A DNA stretch of 64,000 nucleotides from Bradyrhizobium glycinis (GCF_016031655.1 NZ_JACCHQ010000030.1:1-64000); one strand, 5' to 3'. Numbered from the stretch's first letter, positions 41,984-51,496 are shown. A program made the numbers and translations. The notes: generated from the sequence alone by a model not told the origin.

Positions 41984-44900
41984 TTGAATTACGCTGGCAA
42001 ATTTGACGCCGCTACGTCCTTGGACGGCCAGGGTTCCAGTTCGCCCGCCTCTGTCCACGTCGATTCCTTGACCGCCAAGCCGTTCATCGCAAAGGCGCAC
42101 GGCCATTTGCCTGACGGCGCATTCGTCGTTCCGGACCCCAATCTGATCTTCAACGGCGAGTTCAAGCGTGCCGGGCTCGACCTCGTGCTGTCCCACGACG
42201 GTCACGAGTTCGTCGTTCATGATTATTTCAGGGGCGACAAGCGCGCCGCGCTCGCTTCGCCCGACGGCGCCCATCTCAGCGGGGACGTCGTCAACGCCCT
42301 CACCGGCCATGTCCAGGTTGCCCAGGCCGCTCCCGGTGCCGGTGCGGCCCAGGTCATCGGTCACGTCACCAAGCTCGTGGGCAGCGCGACCGCGATCCGC
42401 AACGGCGTCTCGGTCATCCTGAACAATGGCGACAACGTCGAAAAGGGCGACGTGGTTTCGACTGGCGCCGATTCGACGCTCGGCATCACCTTCATCGACG
42501 GCACCGTGTTCGGCCTGTCCTCCAACGCGCGGATGGTGCTGAACGAGATGGTCTACGACCCCAACGGGTCGAACAATTCCTCGCTGCTCAGCCTGGTCGC
42601 GGGCACCATCACCTTCGTCGCCGGCGAAACCGCCAAGCGCGGCGACATGAAGGTCGACACGCCGGTCGCCACCATGGGCATCCGCGGCACGGCGGTGCTC
42701 ACCCAGATCAACTTCGTCGTTCCCGCCGGCGGCGGCGATCCGCAGCCGCAGGCGAGCTTCCAGGTGCTGGTCGAGCCGAACGGCACGACCGGCTCCTACA
42801 TCCTGTTCGACAAGGTCACGCTGCTGCCGATCGCGACGGTCAACCAGGCCGGCCAGATGATCCAGATCAGCGGCGGCAACGTCTCGATCAGCAATGCACT
42901 GATGTCGCCGGAGGTGCAGAAGCTGATCACCGACGTGTTCACGCTGAAGTTCACCGACAACAGCACCAACACCAAGCTGACCACGAACTTCACCGACACG
43001 ATCACGCCGTTCGGCCATGAGATGTTGCTCAAGTCGGCGTCCGGCTCCGCCGTCACCGCGACATTCGTCAATCTCACGCCGCACACGCAGGAAAACCCTA
43101 CGACCTCGACGCCGACGCCCGGCCGCATTCCCGGTCAGCCGATCGCGCAAAGTTTCGACCTCGGCGGCAACCTGAAGACGGCGTTCGCGCTGACCGAACT
43201 GGCGGACACCACCGGCGATACGCACGCCGACACGATTTCCGGCTTGATCAGATTCCTCGATCAAAACCTCGGCGATCTGCCGACGGTGAGCGTGAGCCTC
43301 GCCGAGGCGCCGAACTACGTCTACAAGAATGCTGGCCAGCAGGACGTCACTGGTTCGCTCACCGCGCTGCAGAAGCAGGACATCGCGGCGACGCAGATCC
43401 AGATCAGTGTCGTGCCCGACCCCGGCAACAACAACAACGGCTCGGCGGTCTGGACCTACACGATCCCCGACCATGTCTTCGATTTCCTCGCGGCCGGCGA
43501 AACCCTGACGCTGACCTACATGGTCCGCGTCGACACCAATTTCGCGGTGAACCCCGAGTCCAGGTTCATCCCGATCACCATCACGATCACGGGAACGAAC
43601 GACAAGCCTACCGTTGCGACGTCAGGCGGCACCATCATCGAGCAGGTCGGGACCGGCAACGAGGCGCTGGACATCATCACGGGCACGGTCACCTTCACCG
43701 ACGTCGATCTGACGGACCGGCCGATCGTGAGCGCGGCGCTCTCGTCCGTCGAGCCGTTCAAATATCTCGATGCCGAAGGCAACGATATCACCGCGTCGCT
43801 GACGCCGGAGCAACTCGCGGCGATCGCTGCCGTCAAAGTGCCGCTGACCGTGGTTCAGGGTGCCGGAAACAGCAACAACGGCACGGCCACCTGGACCTAC
43901 AGCGTTCCCGACCATCTCTTCGACTTCCTGGCCGAGGACGAGAAGCTGATCCTCAACTACGTGGTACAGGTCGATGATGGGCACGGCGGCGTCGTGAGCA
44001 CGCCGATTACCGTGTCCATCGACGGTGCGGACGTCAATGTCGAGGGCACCAACGACGTGCCGACGATCGTTGACGACTCGACGACGCCCACCGGCGCCGT
44101 GACAGAGGACGCCGCGCCGACCCTGCTGGCCAGCGGCACCATCGCCTTTAACGATCCCGATCTCACGGATACGCACGGCGCGAGCTTCGTCCTGAAGTCG
44201 ACGACGTCGAACGCGCATCTGCCCGGTTTTGGCAACGGCACCTCGCATATCGGTACCTTCGCGCTGGCGGCGGTGAGCGAGAGTCCGGGTGTCAGCACGC
44301 GCGGATCGGTGGGCTGGACCTTCACGCTCAACGATAACGACCCCGTGCTGCAGTCGCTGGCCGAGGGCCAGACCATCACCCAGGTCTACACCGTCAAGGT
44401 CGACGACCATCACGGCGGGACGGTCACCCGGGACGTGACGGTCACCATCACCGGCACCAATGACGCGCCGACCATCACGAGCGATGCCGACGCTGCAAAG
44501 GGGAGCGTCACCGAGAATACCGACGCCACGTTGTCCATCGAGGGCACGCTAGCGATCCAGGATCTCGACCTGATCGACACCCTCACCGCGCAGGCGGTGT
44601 TCACCTCGTCGTCCGTCAGTTCAGCTCTGTCGGGGTTCGGCGCCAACGCGAACATTGGCACGTTCACGATCGATCCGTCGGTGCTCGAATCCAGCACCGA
44701 TACCAACAACGGCGCGACGCTGCGCTGGCACTTCAGCCTCGCCAACAACAACGCGGTGCTGCAATCGCTGGCCGAAGGCCAGACCATCACCCAGGTCTAC
44801 ACCGTCACCTTTACCGACAATCACGACGCGCAGGTCTCGCAGGACGTCACCGTCACGATCAACGGCGTCAATGACGCGCCGACGATCACGAGCGATCCCT

Positions 44901-47404
44901 GCGCGGCAAAAGGCGAGGTCATCGAGGATGAGGGCACCTCGCTGACGACCGGCGGCACGCTGGCGATCCAGGACGTCGATCTGATCGACTCCCACACGGC
45001 GGAGTGGACGTTCCAGTCGTCGTCGATCAGCTCGGCTCTGCCGGGCTTCGGGACCGGCTCGCATATCGGCACCTTCTCCATCGGCACGGTGTCCGAATCC
45101 GGCGACGACACCGATAACGGCGCGACGCTCGACTGGCACTTCACGCTCGACAACAGCGATCCTGTGCTGCAGTCGCTGGCGGAAGGGCAGACCATCACTC
45201 AGGTCTACACCGTCACTTTCAAGGACAATCACAACGCGACGGTCACGCAAGACGTCACCGTCACGATCACCGGCACCAACGATGCGCCGGCCGTCTCCTA
45301 TGTCACGTCGAACTACATGAACTTCGACGGTGGGACCATCGCGGTCGGCGACGTGCCGACGGTCGCCACCGACGACGTGACGCTGGACGGCTGGGTGAAC
45401 TGGAACGGAGACGCTGCGTCCACCAGCCAGGTCCTGTTCTACAATGGCAATACCTCGACCACTGGTTTCGGTCTCATGGGCACCGTCATCAGCGGCAAGC
45501 TGGAGATCGCGATCCTCGAGGGCGGTGTCGAAATCCAGGACACCGGCTTCGCGCTCACTGCAGGGCAATGGCATAACCTCGCCTTGACGCGCGACAACGG
45601 CATCTTCACGTTTTATGTCGATGGCAACGCCGTCTATTCCCACAGTGGAGGCGTCAACGCGATCGCTGGCGCTCAGGAACCGTCCTACATGATGATCGGA
45701 GCGGCGAGCGGCAGGTACGCTCCGGGCTTCGGCACGCAAGGCTTCACCGGCTCGATCGCCGATGTCAGCGTCTGGACCACCGCACTCACGCAGGCACAAA
45801 TCCAGTCGATCGACTTCACCGCACTCACCGGCGGCGAGGCAAATCTGGCCGCCTATTACCAGCTTGGCGACGGCAGCGGGAGCACGGCCTCCAATACGGT
45901 CAACCCCGCCAAGAGCCTCGCCATCGAAGGTGATGCAGATTGGGCCAGCGGGACCTCCGGGCCGGGCGGCGCATTTGCCGATCTGATGGAGACCAATGGC
46001 GGCCAGCTCTCGCATGGCGTGCTGGCGGTCTCCGACGTCGACGCGAGCGACCATGTCACGGTGGCGGTCGCCGACGTGCAGGTCTCGCTCGGTGGCGTGC
46101 CGCAAACCGGCAGCGTCGGCGGGCTGTCGCATGCCGACCTCCTGAACTATCTGACCGTGCCGTCCGGCGACATCCTCGACGGCACGGCTACCCACACCCA
46201 GTTCGCCTGGGAGTTCAATTCGGCCGGCCAGGCCTTCGACTTCCTCGCCGCCGGCCAGACGCTGTCGCTGCAATACACCATCGTTCCGTCGGATGCCGAA
46301 GGGACCGGCACCAGTGCTGTCGTCACCATCAACATCACCGGCACGAACGACGCACCGACGCTATCCGATCTCCAGATCGGCCCACTCACGGATACCGCCG
46401 CGGCCGACACCTTCTCTAATCTCACTGGCCAATTGTCCGGGACCGACGCCGACAGCGGTGAGACGGCGACGCTGACCTATGCCGTCCTCAATTCAGATCA
46501 CCACACGGCGACGACGGTCGCGGGACTCTACGGCTCGCTGACGGTCAATTCCGACGGCAGCTACAGCTACGTTCCAAATGATGCTGCTATCAATGCGTTG
46601 GCGGACGGATCGTATGTCGATACGTTCACGGTCCAGACCACGGACATCCATGGTGCGACCGACACGGCAACGCTCGAGGTGAACGTGACCGGTGCGGACG
46701 ACGGTGCAGGCCCGGTCATCAACACCGAGAGCTTCCAGGTCGAGCACATCATCGAGAACAGCAACGAGATCATCACCGATCTCATGATTACCGACACCGA
46801 TCCCGGCGTCGCGACGGACACTTTCACGGTCACGCTGTCGACCGCGAATCCGGACGTCAGCCTCGCCAGTGTTTATCCGACGACCGGTACGCTCGAGCAG
46901 ATCAACGCCGGTCTCGCGAGCGGTGGCGGCATTGTCTACGATCCGACCGGCGCCGATCCCGAGGCGGAGCTGCCCGCCACCGATCAGATCACGCTGACCG
47001 TTGCCGACTCCGCCGGCCGCTCCGACACTGTGAACTTCATCTTCTTCGAAGGGGCCGAGAGCCAGGGCATGACCCTGCAAGGCACCGACGGCAAGGACGT
47101 CATTTTCGCGACCGGGTCGAGCGACACGCTCATTGGCGGCGCCGCCAAGGATCAATTCGTGTTCGCGCCGGCATCGTCGCAGGATATGGTCCAGCACACC
47201 GTCGACGATTTCGAGTTCGGTCTCGACAAGATCGACCTGCGGCAGTTCAGTGGCATCAGCTCTTTGAGCGACCTTAGCCCGACCACCGCGCAGGATGGCG
47301 GGACGCTGCTCACGCTGGATTGCCACGAGACGATCCTGCTCAAGGGTGTCGCCGTCGCAAATCTTCAGTCCAGCGATTTCATCTTCGGCACTCACGTCGC
47401 CTAG
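41984..47404 (+). CDS. Giant FecR/VCBS/LamG-domain surface protein, putative type I secretion substrate
   Basis: 1806 residues, Asp/Thr/Gly-rich, only two cysteines. Residues about 120-245 form a FecR/retention-module-like domain (IGHVTKLVGSATAIRNG; GDNVEKGDVVSTGADSTLGI; VATMGIRGTAVL). Then two repeats with SNNGTATWTYSVPDHLFDFL-like cores (450-690), three strong VCBS repeats (about 694-1103, each with VLQSLAEGQTITQVYTV), a LamG/concanavalin-like domain (about 1105-1323; AGQWHNLALTRDNGIFTFYVDG), two cadherin-like domains (to about 1570), and an RTX-like C-terminus (DTLIGGAAKDQFVF, then DFEFGLDKIDLRQFSG) typical of type I secretion. No N-terminal signal. The start is TTG with a poor ribosome site; no upstream alternative exists because a stop lies seven codons before. 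The secretion ABC genes are not in the window. Confidence 0.85.
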   Translation: MNYAGKFDAATSLDGQGSSSPASVHVDSLTAKPFIAKAHGHLPDGAFVVPDPNLIFNGEFKRAGLDLVLSHDGHEFVVHDYFRGDKRAALASPDGAHLSGDVVNALTGHVQVAQAAPGAGAAQVIGHVTKLVGSATAIRNGVSVILNNGDNVEKGDVVSTGADSTLGITFIDGTVFGLSSNARMVLNEMVYDPNGSNNSSLLSLVAGTITFVAGETAKRGDMKVDTPVATMGIRGTAVLTQINFVVPAGGGDPQPQASFQVLVEPNGTTGSYILFDKVTLLPIATVNQAGQMIQISGGNVSISNALMSPEVQKLITDVFTLKFTDNSTNTKLTTNFTDTITPFGHEMLLKSASGSAVTATFVNLTPHTQENPTTSTPTPGRIPGQPIAQSFDLGGNLKTAFALTELADTTGDTHADTISGLIRFLDQNLGDLPTVSVSLAEAPNYVYKNAGQQDVTGSLTALQKQDIAATQIQISVVPDPGNNNNGSAVWTYTIPDHVFDFLAAGETLTLTYMVRVDTNFAVNPESRFIPITITITGTNDKPTVATSGGTIIEQVGTGNEALDIITGTVTFTDVDLTDRPIVSAALSSVEPFKYLDAEGNDITASLTPEQLAAIAAVKVPLTVVQGAGNSNNGTATWTYSVPDHLFDFLAEDEKLILNYVVQVDDGHGGVVSTPITVSIDGADVNVEGTNDVPTIVDDSTTPTGAVTEDAAPTLLASGTIAFNDPDLTDTHGASFVLKSTTSNAHLPGFGNGTSHIGTFALAAVSESPGVSTRGSVGWTFTLNDNDPVLQSLAEGQTITQVYTVKVDDHHGGTVTRDVTVTITGTNDAPTITSDADAAKGSVTENTDATLSIEGTLAIQDLDLIDTLTAQAVFTSSSVSSALSGFGANANIGTFTIDPSVLESSTDTNNGATLRWHFSLANNNAVLQSLAEGQTITQVYTVTFTDNHDAQVSQDVTVTINGVNDAPTITSDPCAAKGEVIEDEGTSLTTGGTLAIQDVDLIDSHTAEWTFQSSSISSALPGFGTGSHIGTFSIGTVSESGDDTDNGATLDWHFTLDNSDPVLQSLAEGQTITQVYTVTFKDNHNATVTQDVTVTITGTNDAPAVSYVTSNYMNFDGGTIAVGDVPTVATDDVTLDGWVNWNGDAASTSQVLFYNGNTSTTGFGLMGTVISGKLEIAILEGGVEIQDTGFALTAGQWHNLALTRDNGIFTFYVDGNAVYSHSGGVNAIAGAQEPSYMMIGAASGRYAPGFGTQGFTGSIADVSVWTTALTQAQIQSIDFTALTGGEANLAAYYQLGDGSGSTASNTVNPAKSLAIEGDADWASGTSGPGGAFADLMETNGGQLSHGVLAVSDVDASDHVTVAVADVQVSLGGVPQTGSVGGLSHADLLNYLTVPSGDILDGTATHTQFAWEFNSAGQAFDFLAAGQTLSLQYTIVPSDAEGTGTSAVVTINITGTNDAPTLSDLQIGPLTDTAAADTFSNLTGQLSGTDADSGETATLTYAVLNSDHHTATTVAGLYGSLTVNSDGSYSYVPNDAAINALADGSYVDTFTVQTTDIHGATDTATLEVNVTGADDGAGPVINTESFQVEHIIENSNEIITDLMITDTDPGVATDTFTVTLSTANPDVSLASVYPTTGTLEQINAGLASGGGIVYDPTGADPEAELPATDQITLTVADSAGRSDTVNFIFFEGAESQGMTLQGTDGKDVIFATGSSDTLIGGAAKDQFVFAPASSQDMVQHTVDDFEFGLDKIDLRQFSGISSLSDLSPTTAQDGGTLLTLDCHETILLKGVAVANLQSSDFIFGTHVA
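44068..45290 (+). repeat. Three tandem VCBS-domain coding repeats
   Basis: Units start near 44068, 44470 and 44880, each about 400 bp. All share a tract encoding VLQSLAEGQTITQVYTV and end in TxTITGTNDAP-like linkers. Units two and three are the most alike (both carry GTLAIQDxDLID). The DNA identity makes this a likely site for unequal recombination and for assembly collapse. Confidence 0.8.
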
Positions 47405-47546
47405 TGGAAGCTGGCGGCGCTCCCGGCTTGCACCTTGACCGCGGCAAAAAATCCATAATCCTCGGCATTCAGGGAATAGCCAACGGTTTGCCGACGCTCC
47501 ATGATCGGTGCGCCCGGCATGATCCGGGACAGGAAGTCTGACTGGC

Positions 47547-49778
47547 ATGAAACGTCTCAAGATCCTGCGGCGGTGGTTTGCGCGGAAGCTTGGCTTTGCG
47601 CGGCTGATGTGCCTTGCGCTGCTGGTTCTGTTCGCCGGCGCACGGCTCTGGGATCCGCCGCCGATCGAGGAATTGCGGCTGCGTACCTTCGACATGTTCC
47701 AGCTGATCCATCCCAGGCACAAGACGGCGCGGCCGGTCACCATCGTCGACATCGACGACAAGAGTCTCGCCAAGCTCGGGCAATGGCCGTGGCCGCGGAC
47801 GCGGATCGCCGATCTGATCCAAAGCCTCACCAACAACGGCGCGGTGGCGATCGGCTTCGACGTGGTGTTTTCGGAGCCCGACCGGCTCAATCCGGATCTG
47901 GTGGCAGGCCAGATGCGCTATCTCGACGATGCCACCCGTGCCAAGCTGCGCGAGCTGCCGACCAACGATCAGATACTTGCCGAGGCGATCAAGCGCTCGC
48001 GCGTGGTGCTGGGCGAGACGGGTCTGCCCGGCATCCTGACCGAGCTCGACAAGTCGCTTCCGTTCACGGGCGTGGCGACGGTCGGAGAGGAAGGCGCCGA
48101 ACGCTTCCTGTTCGAATTTCCGGGCCTGCTGCGCAACGTGCCGGTGATCGAAATGGCGGCCGCCGGCCGCGGTCTGTTCTCGATCAGAAAAGAGCGAGAC
48201 GGGTTCATCCGCCGCGTGCCGATGGTCATGCGTGCCCAGGGCAACATCATGCCGTCGCTCAGCCTCGAGATCCTGCGGGTCGTCACGGGCACGCCGACGC
48301 TGCTGGTCAGGACCGACAAGACCGGCGTGCGAGCCGTGCGCCTCAAGGGCCTCGAGATCCCCACGGACAAGAACGGCCAATTCTGGGTGCACTACGCCCG
48401 CCGAGATCCCTCGATCTACGTCTCCGCGGCCGACGTGCTCGACAACAGCGTGTCGCCGAGCAAGTTCGCCGGCAAGCTGGTGCTGGTCGGGACCTCCGCG
48501 GCCGGCCTCAACGACATCAAGACGACGCCGGTGTCCGCGACCATGCCGGGTGTCGAGATCCATGCCCAGGTGCTGGAGAGCGTGCTCAGCGGCGCGGCGA
48601 TCTCGCAGCCGAACTACGCGCTCGACTTCGAGCTGATCGCGGCGCTGGTGATCGGCCTGCTCGTCATCATCTTCACGCCGAATCTCGGCCCCGTCCGCCT
48701 GGTGCTCGCGGGTGGGGCCTTCGCCGCCATCCTGATCGGCGTCTCCTGGTTCTTCTACGCGCAGCACCGCCAGCTCATCGACTTCACCTATCCGCTGCTG
48801 TCGACCACCGCGGTCTATCTGACGCTGATCTTCGCGAGCTTCGTGCGCGAGCAGCGCCAGCGCGTGCAGATCCGCGGGCAATTCGCGCAATACATGTCGC
48901 CGGTGCTGGTCGAGCAGCTGGCGCAGTCGCCGGAAAAGCTCGTGCTCGGCGGCGAGGAGCGCGAGATGACGATCATGTTCTCCGACGTGCGCGGCTTCAC
49001 CACGATCTCGGAGAGCTACAAGCACGATCCGCAAGGGCTGATCGCGCTGATGAACCGCTTCCTGACGCCGCTGACCGACGTGATCATCGAGCGCAAGGGC
49101 TATATCGACAAGTACATGGGCGACGCCATCATGGCGTTTTGGAACGCGCCGCTCGACGATCCCGAGCACGAGATCAACGCCTGCGAAGCCGCGATCCAGA
49201 TGCTGGAGCAGATCGACGAGGTCAACAAGGAGCGCGAGCAGGAGGCCGCCGACGGCGGCCACGTCTACATCCCGCTCAATGTCGGCATCGGTCTCAACAC
49301 CGGCATCGGCGTGGTCGGCAACATGGGCTCCGACCTGAAGAAGAACTATTCGGTGCTCGGCGACAGCGTGAACCTGGCCTCTCGCCTCGAGGGCCAGTCG
49401 AAGGCATACGGCTTTCCGATCATCGTGGGATCGCGCACCGCGCTCGCCGCCAAGGAGAAGTTCGCGATCCTCGAGCTCGACTTCATCATGGTCAAGGGCA
49501 AGACCGAGCCGGAAGTGATCTACGCCATCGCCGGCCGCGAGGACGTGATGCATTCGGCCGCGTTCCAGCGCCTGCGCAACATCACCATCGAGATGCTCGG
49601 CTGCTACCGCAGCCGTGACTGGCAGGGTGCACTGGATGCCATCGAGCGCGGCCGCAAAAGCGAGGACGCCGACACGTTGGAGAAGCTGTTCAGGCTTTAC
49701 GAGGCGCGGATCAAGGATTTCCAGATCGATCCGCCGCCGGAGGGCTGGACCGGCGCCTATGCCCTGCTGACCAAGTAG
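47547..49778 (+). CDS. CHASE2-domain class III adenylate/guanylate cyclase
   Basis: 743 residues. An N-terminal membrane span (about 19-34) and a periplasmic CHASE2 sensor domain (to about residue 345; TIVDIDDKSLAKLGQWPWPRTRIADL, GFDVVFSEPD, LVLVGTSAAGLNDIKTTPV, MPGVEIHAQVLESVL). Three further spans (about 365-430) follow, then a cytoplasmic class III cyclase domain. The two metal-binding aspartates are D480 (MFSDVRGFT) and D526 (KYMGDAIMAFW), with GIGLNTGIGVVGNMGS and YSVLGDSVNLASRLEG as the transition-state region. It probably makes cAMP in response to an envelope signal. It starts 142 bp after the adhesin gene on the same strand, a pairing seen for FecR-domain proteins elsewhere. Confidence 0.9.
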   Translation: MKRLKILRRWFARKLGFARLMCLALLVLFAGARLWDPPPIEELRLRTFDMFQLIHPRHKTARPVTIVDIDDKSLAKLGQWPWPRTRIADLIQSLTNNGAVAIGFDVVFSEPDRLNPDLVAGQMRYLDDATRAKLRELPTNDQILAEAIKRSRVVLGETGLPGILTELDKSLPFTGVATVGEEGAERFLFEFPGLLRNVPVIEMAAAGRGLFSIRKERDGFIRRVPMVMRAQGNIMPSLSLEILRVVTGTPTLLVRTDKTGVRAVRLKGLEIPTDKNGQFWVHYARRDPSIYVSAADVLDNSVSPSKFAGKLVLVGTSAAGLNDIKTTPVSATMPGVEIHAQVLESVLSGAAISQPNYALDFELIAALVIGLLVIIFTPNLGPVRLVLAGGAFAAILIGVSWFFYAQHRQLIDFTYPLLSTTAVYLTLIFASFVREQRQRVQIRGQFAQYMSPVLVEQLAQSPEKLVLGGEEREMTIMFSDVRGFTTISESYKHDPQGLIALMNRFLTPLTDVIIERKGYIDKYMGDAIMAFWNAPLDDPEHEINACEAAIQMLEQIDEVNKEREQEAADGGHVYIPLNVGIGLNTGIGVVGNMGSDLKKNYSVLGDSVNLASRLEGQSKAYGFPIIVGSRTALAAKEKFAILELDFIMVKGKTEPEVIYAIAGREDVMHSAAFQRLRNITIEMLGCYRSRDWQGALDAIERGRKSEDADTLEKLFRLYEARIKDFQIDPPPEGWTGAYALLTK

Positions 49779-49913
49779 TCGTCACGGTCACCGCTCGCGC
49801 TGGGTGGGCACAACAAAGCATACCTACCATATGCAGGTGCATCGAGGTAAGTATGACGGTGGGACGGCGCTTGGCGCCTCTGCCCAACCAAAAGAAAAAG
49901 GGCGAGCTGAGTG

Positions 49914-50612
49914 ATGGACGCACAAGTGAAACAGAACGATCGCATCGGGGTTCTCGAGGAGCTCCTCAACGAGCGCTACTCCGTTCGCGCATTTCTCCCC
50001 AAGCAGGTCGATCGCGCCACCATCGAGCATGTGCTGGCGACTGCGCAGCGCACGGCATCCTGGTGCAACAGCCAGCCCTGGCAGGTCATTATCGCCAGCG
50101 GCGAGGCCAAGGAGCGCTTTCGCAAGGCGATCTACGCGGAGGCCTCGAAGGGCCTCGGCGACGATTACGATTTCACGCCACCGCGCGAATATGTCGGGGT
50201 CTATCTGGATCGCCGCCGCGAGAGCGGCTTCCAGCTCTACAACACGCTCGGGATCGCCCGCGGCGACAAGGCGGCCTACGCCAAGCAGGCGCTGGAGAAC
50301 TACAATTTCTTCGGCGCACCGCATGTCGCCATCATCCACACCAACGAGCCGCTCGGCATCTACGGTGCGATCGATTGCGGCGCCTATGTCTCCAACTTCA
50401 TGCTGGCGGCGCAGGCGCTCGGGCTCGGCACCATTCCGCAGGCCGCGCTGGCGCGGCATTCCGGCCTGATCCGCCGCCACTTCGCTCTGGCCGATGACCG
50501 CCGCGTCGTCTGCGGCATCTCGTTCGGCTACGCGGACCATGCGCACAAGGTCAACAGCTACCGCACCTCGCGGGCGAGCGTGGCCGAGACCGCGACCTTC
50601 GTGGATGTGTGA
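49914..50612 (+). CDS. Nitroreductase-family FMN oxidoreductase
   Basis: The 232-residue nitroreductase-fold protein begins with VLEELLNERYSVRAFLPKQVD and has AQRTASWCNSQPWQVIIAS, the FMN-binding R-S-x-R and N-S-Q-P-W segments. AAQALGLGTIPQAAL and VVCGISFGYAD complete the fold. It would reduce quinones, nitro-compounds or similar substrates with NAD(P)H. GTG 49911 directly precedes ATG 49914 and is an alternative start. An imperfect inverted repeat (catacctacc 49819-49828 with aggtaagtatg 49845-49855) upstream may be an operator. It converges on ecfG with a hairpin between. Confidence 0.85.
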   Translation: MDAQVKQNDRIGVLEELLNERYSVRAFLPKQVDRATIEHVLATAQRTASWCNSQPWQVIIASGEAKERFRKAIYAEASKGLGDDYDFTPPREYVGVYLDRRRESGFQLYNTLGIARGDKAAYAKQALENYNFFGAPHVAIIHTNEPLGIYGAIDCGAYVSNFMLAAQALGLGTIPQAALARHSGLIRRHFALADDRRVVCGISFGYADHAHKVNSYRTSRASVAETATFVDV

Positions 50613-50656
50613 TCGCGTGCCGTGAGCCCGATGCCATCGGCGTCATACGCGCGCGC

Positions 50657-50684
50657 GAAGACGGCCGTGGAAACGGCCGTCTTC
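50657..50684. terminator. Hairpin between convergent genes
   Basis: A 12-bp perfect stem (gaagacggccgt at 50657-50668 with its complement at 50673-50684) and a 4-base loop. No T tract is present in either direction, so terminator strength is uncertain. It sits between the nitroreductase gene and ecfG. Confidence 0.6.
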
Positions 50685-50714
50685 ATCTCGTCCCAGTGCG
50701 ATTGACGCCGGCGG

Positions 50715-51263
50715 TCAACCGCCGCTGCCGCCGATCACGGCCCGCACGGTCTCGTCGGGTCCGAAATCCTCGGCGCCGTCGACATAGAGCAGCGCGGCGA
50801 GCTTCGAGCGGGCGCGGTTCACGCGGCTCTTGATGGTGCCGACCGCGCAGCCGCAGATCGAGGCCGCGTCCTCATAGGAGAAGCCGGACGCGCCGACCAG
50901 GATCAAGGCTTCGCGCTGATCCTGCGGAAGCTTGTCGAGCGCGCTGCGAAACTCCTCGAATTCGAGATGCGCATTCTGCGAAGGCTGGGTCTTCAGCGTC
51001 TTGGCATAGTTGCCCTCGGCATCCTCGACCTCGCGCCGCCGCTTGCGATAGTCGGACCGGAACAGGTTGCGCAGGATCGTGAACAGCCAAGCCGGCAGGT
51101 TGGAGCCGGGCTGGAACGAGTCGATGTTGGCGAGCGCGCGCAGCAGCGTCTCCTGGACCAAATCGTCGGCGCGGTCCGCATTGCCGCTGAGCGAGATGGC
51201 GAAGGCGCGCAGACTGGGCACGGCCGCCAAGATGTCGTTACGCAGGGAGTCCGTGAGAGGCAT
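50715..51263 (-). CDS. ecfG: General stress response sigma factor EcfG
   Basis: The 182-residue ECF sigma factor (ECF15/EcfG group) begins MPLTDSLRNDILAAVPSLRAFAISL. Region 2 has ADDLVQETLLRALANIDSFQPGSNLPAWLFTILRN, split as ADDLVQETLLRALANIDSF and PGSNLPAWLFTILRN, and region 4 has LPQDQREALILVGASGFSY with a helix-turn-helix AVGTIKSRVNRARSKL. It directs RNA polymerase to GGAAC...CGTT promoters. It overlaps the nepR stop by one base (TAATG), so translation is coupled, and the divergent phyR gene lies beyond nepR. The assignment rests on family and on this locus arrangement. Confidence 0.93.
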   Translation of the reverse strand: MPLTDSLRNDILAAVPSLRAFAISLSGNADRADDLVQETLLRALANIDSFQPGSNLPAWLFTILRNLFRSDYRKRRREVEDAEGNYAKTLKTQPSQNAHLEFEEFRSALDKLPQDQREALILVGASGFSYEDAASICGCAVGTIKSRVNRARSKLAALLYVDGAEDFGPDETVRAVIGGSGG

Positions 51264-51496
51264 TAATCCCTCCCATTGTTGTTGTCGTTGGATCCGCCCT
51301 CATTTTCCACGTGGGGTGACGCTCCCGGCGCATCAAGCTTCTTGATCAGCTCTGCGAACCGATCCGGAACCCCCTGTCGCACGACGTCGTCGTACATGGC
51401 GCGCAACTGGTGCCCGATCCGGGATTGAATCTCCGGAGTGAGGCCTCCCTTGCCGGGGGTCGTGCTTCTGCTGGCTTGAGACTTGAGATCTTTCAT
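51263..51496 (-). CDS. nepR: Anti-sigma factor NepR
   Basis: The 77-residue small protein begins MKDLKSQASRSTTPGKGG. The NepR core helices are LTPEIQSRIGHQLRAMYDDV and VPDRFAELIKKLD, which wrap the sigma factor EcfG until displaced by phosphorylated PhyR. The C-terminal tail is Asn/Asp/Gly-rich. The ATG 51494-51496 is chosen because the upstream frame (up to 33 more residues) is unlike the family. A GTG at V30 of that longer frame is another option. It sits between ecfG and phyR, the standard arrangement. Confidence 0.88.
   Translation of the reverse strand: MKDLKSQASRSTTPGKGGLTPEIQSRIGHQLRAMYDDVVRQGVPDRFAELIKKLDAPGASPHVENEGGSNDNNNGRD

Noticed and set aside
47469..49618. Two ~700-codon frames, one per strand, over the CHASE2 cyclase
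   Set aside because: Both are shadows of the cyclase gene, whose sensor and cyclase motifs are intact.
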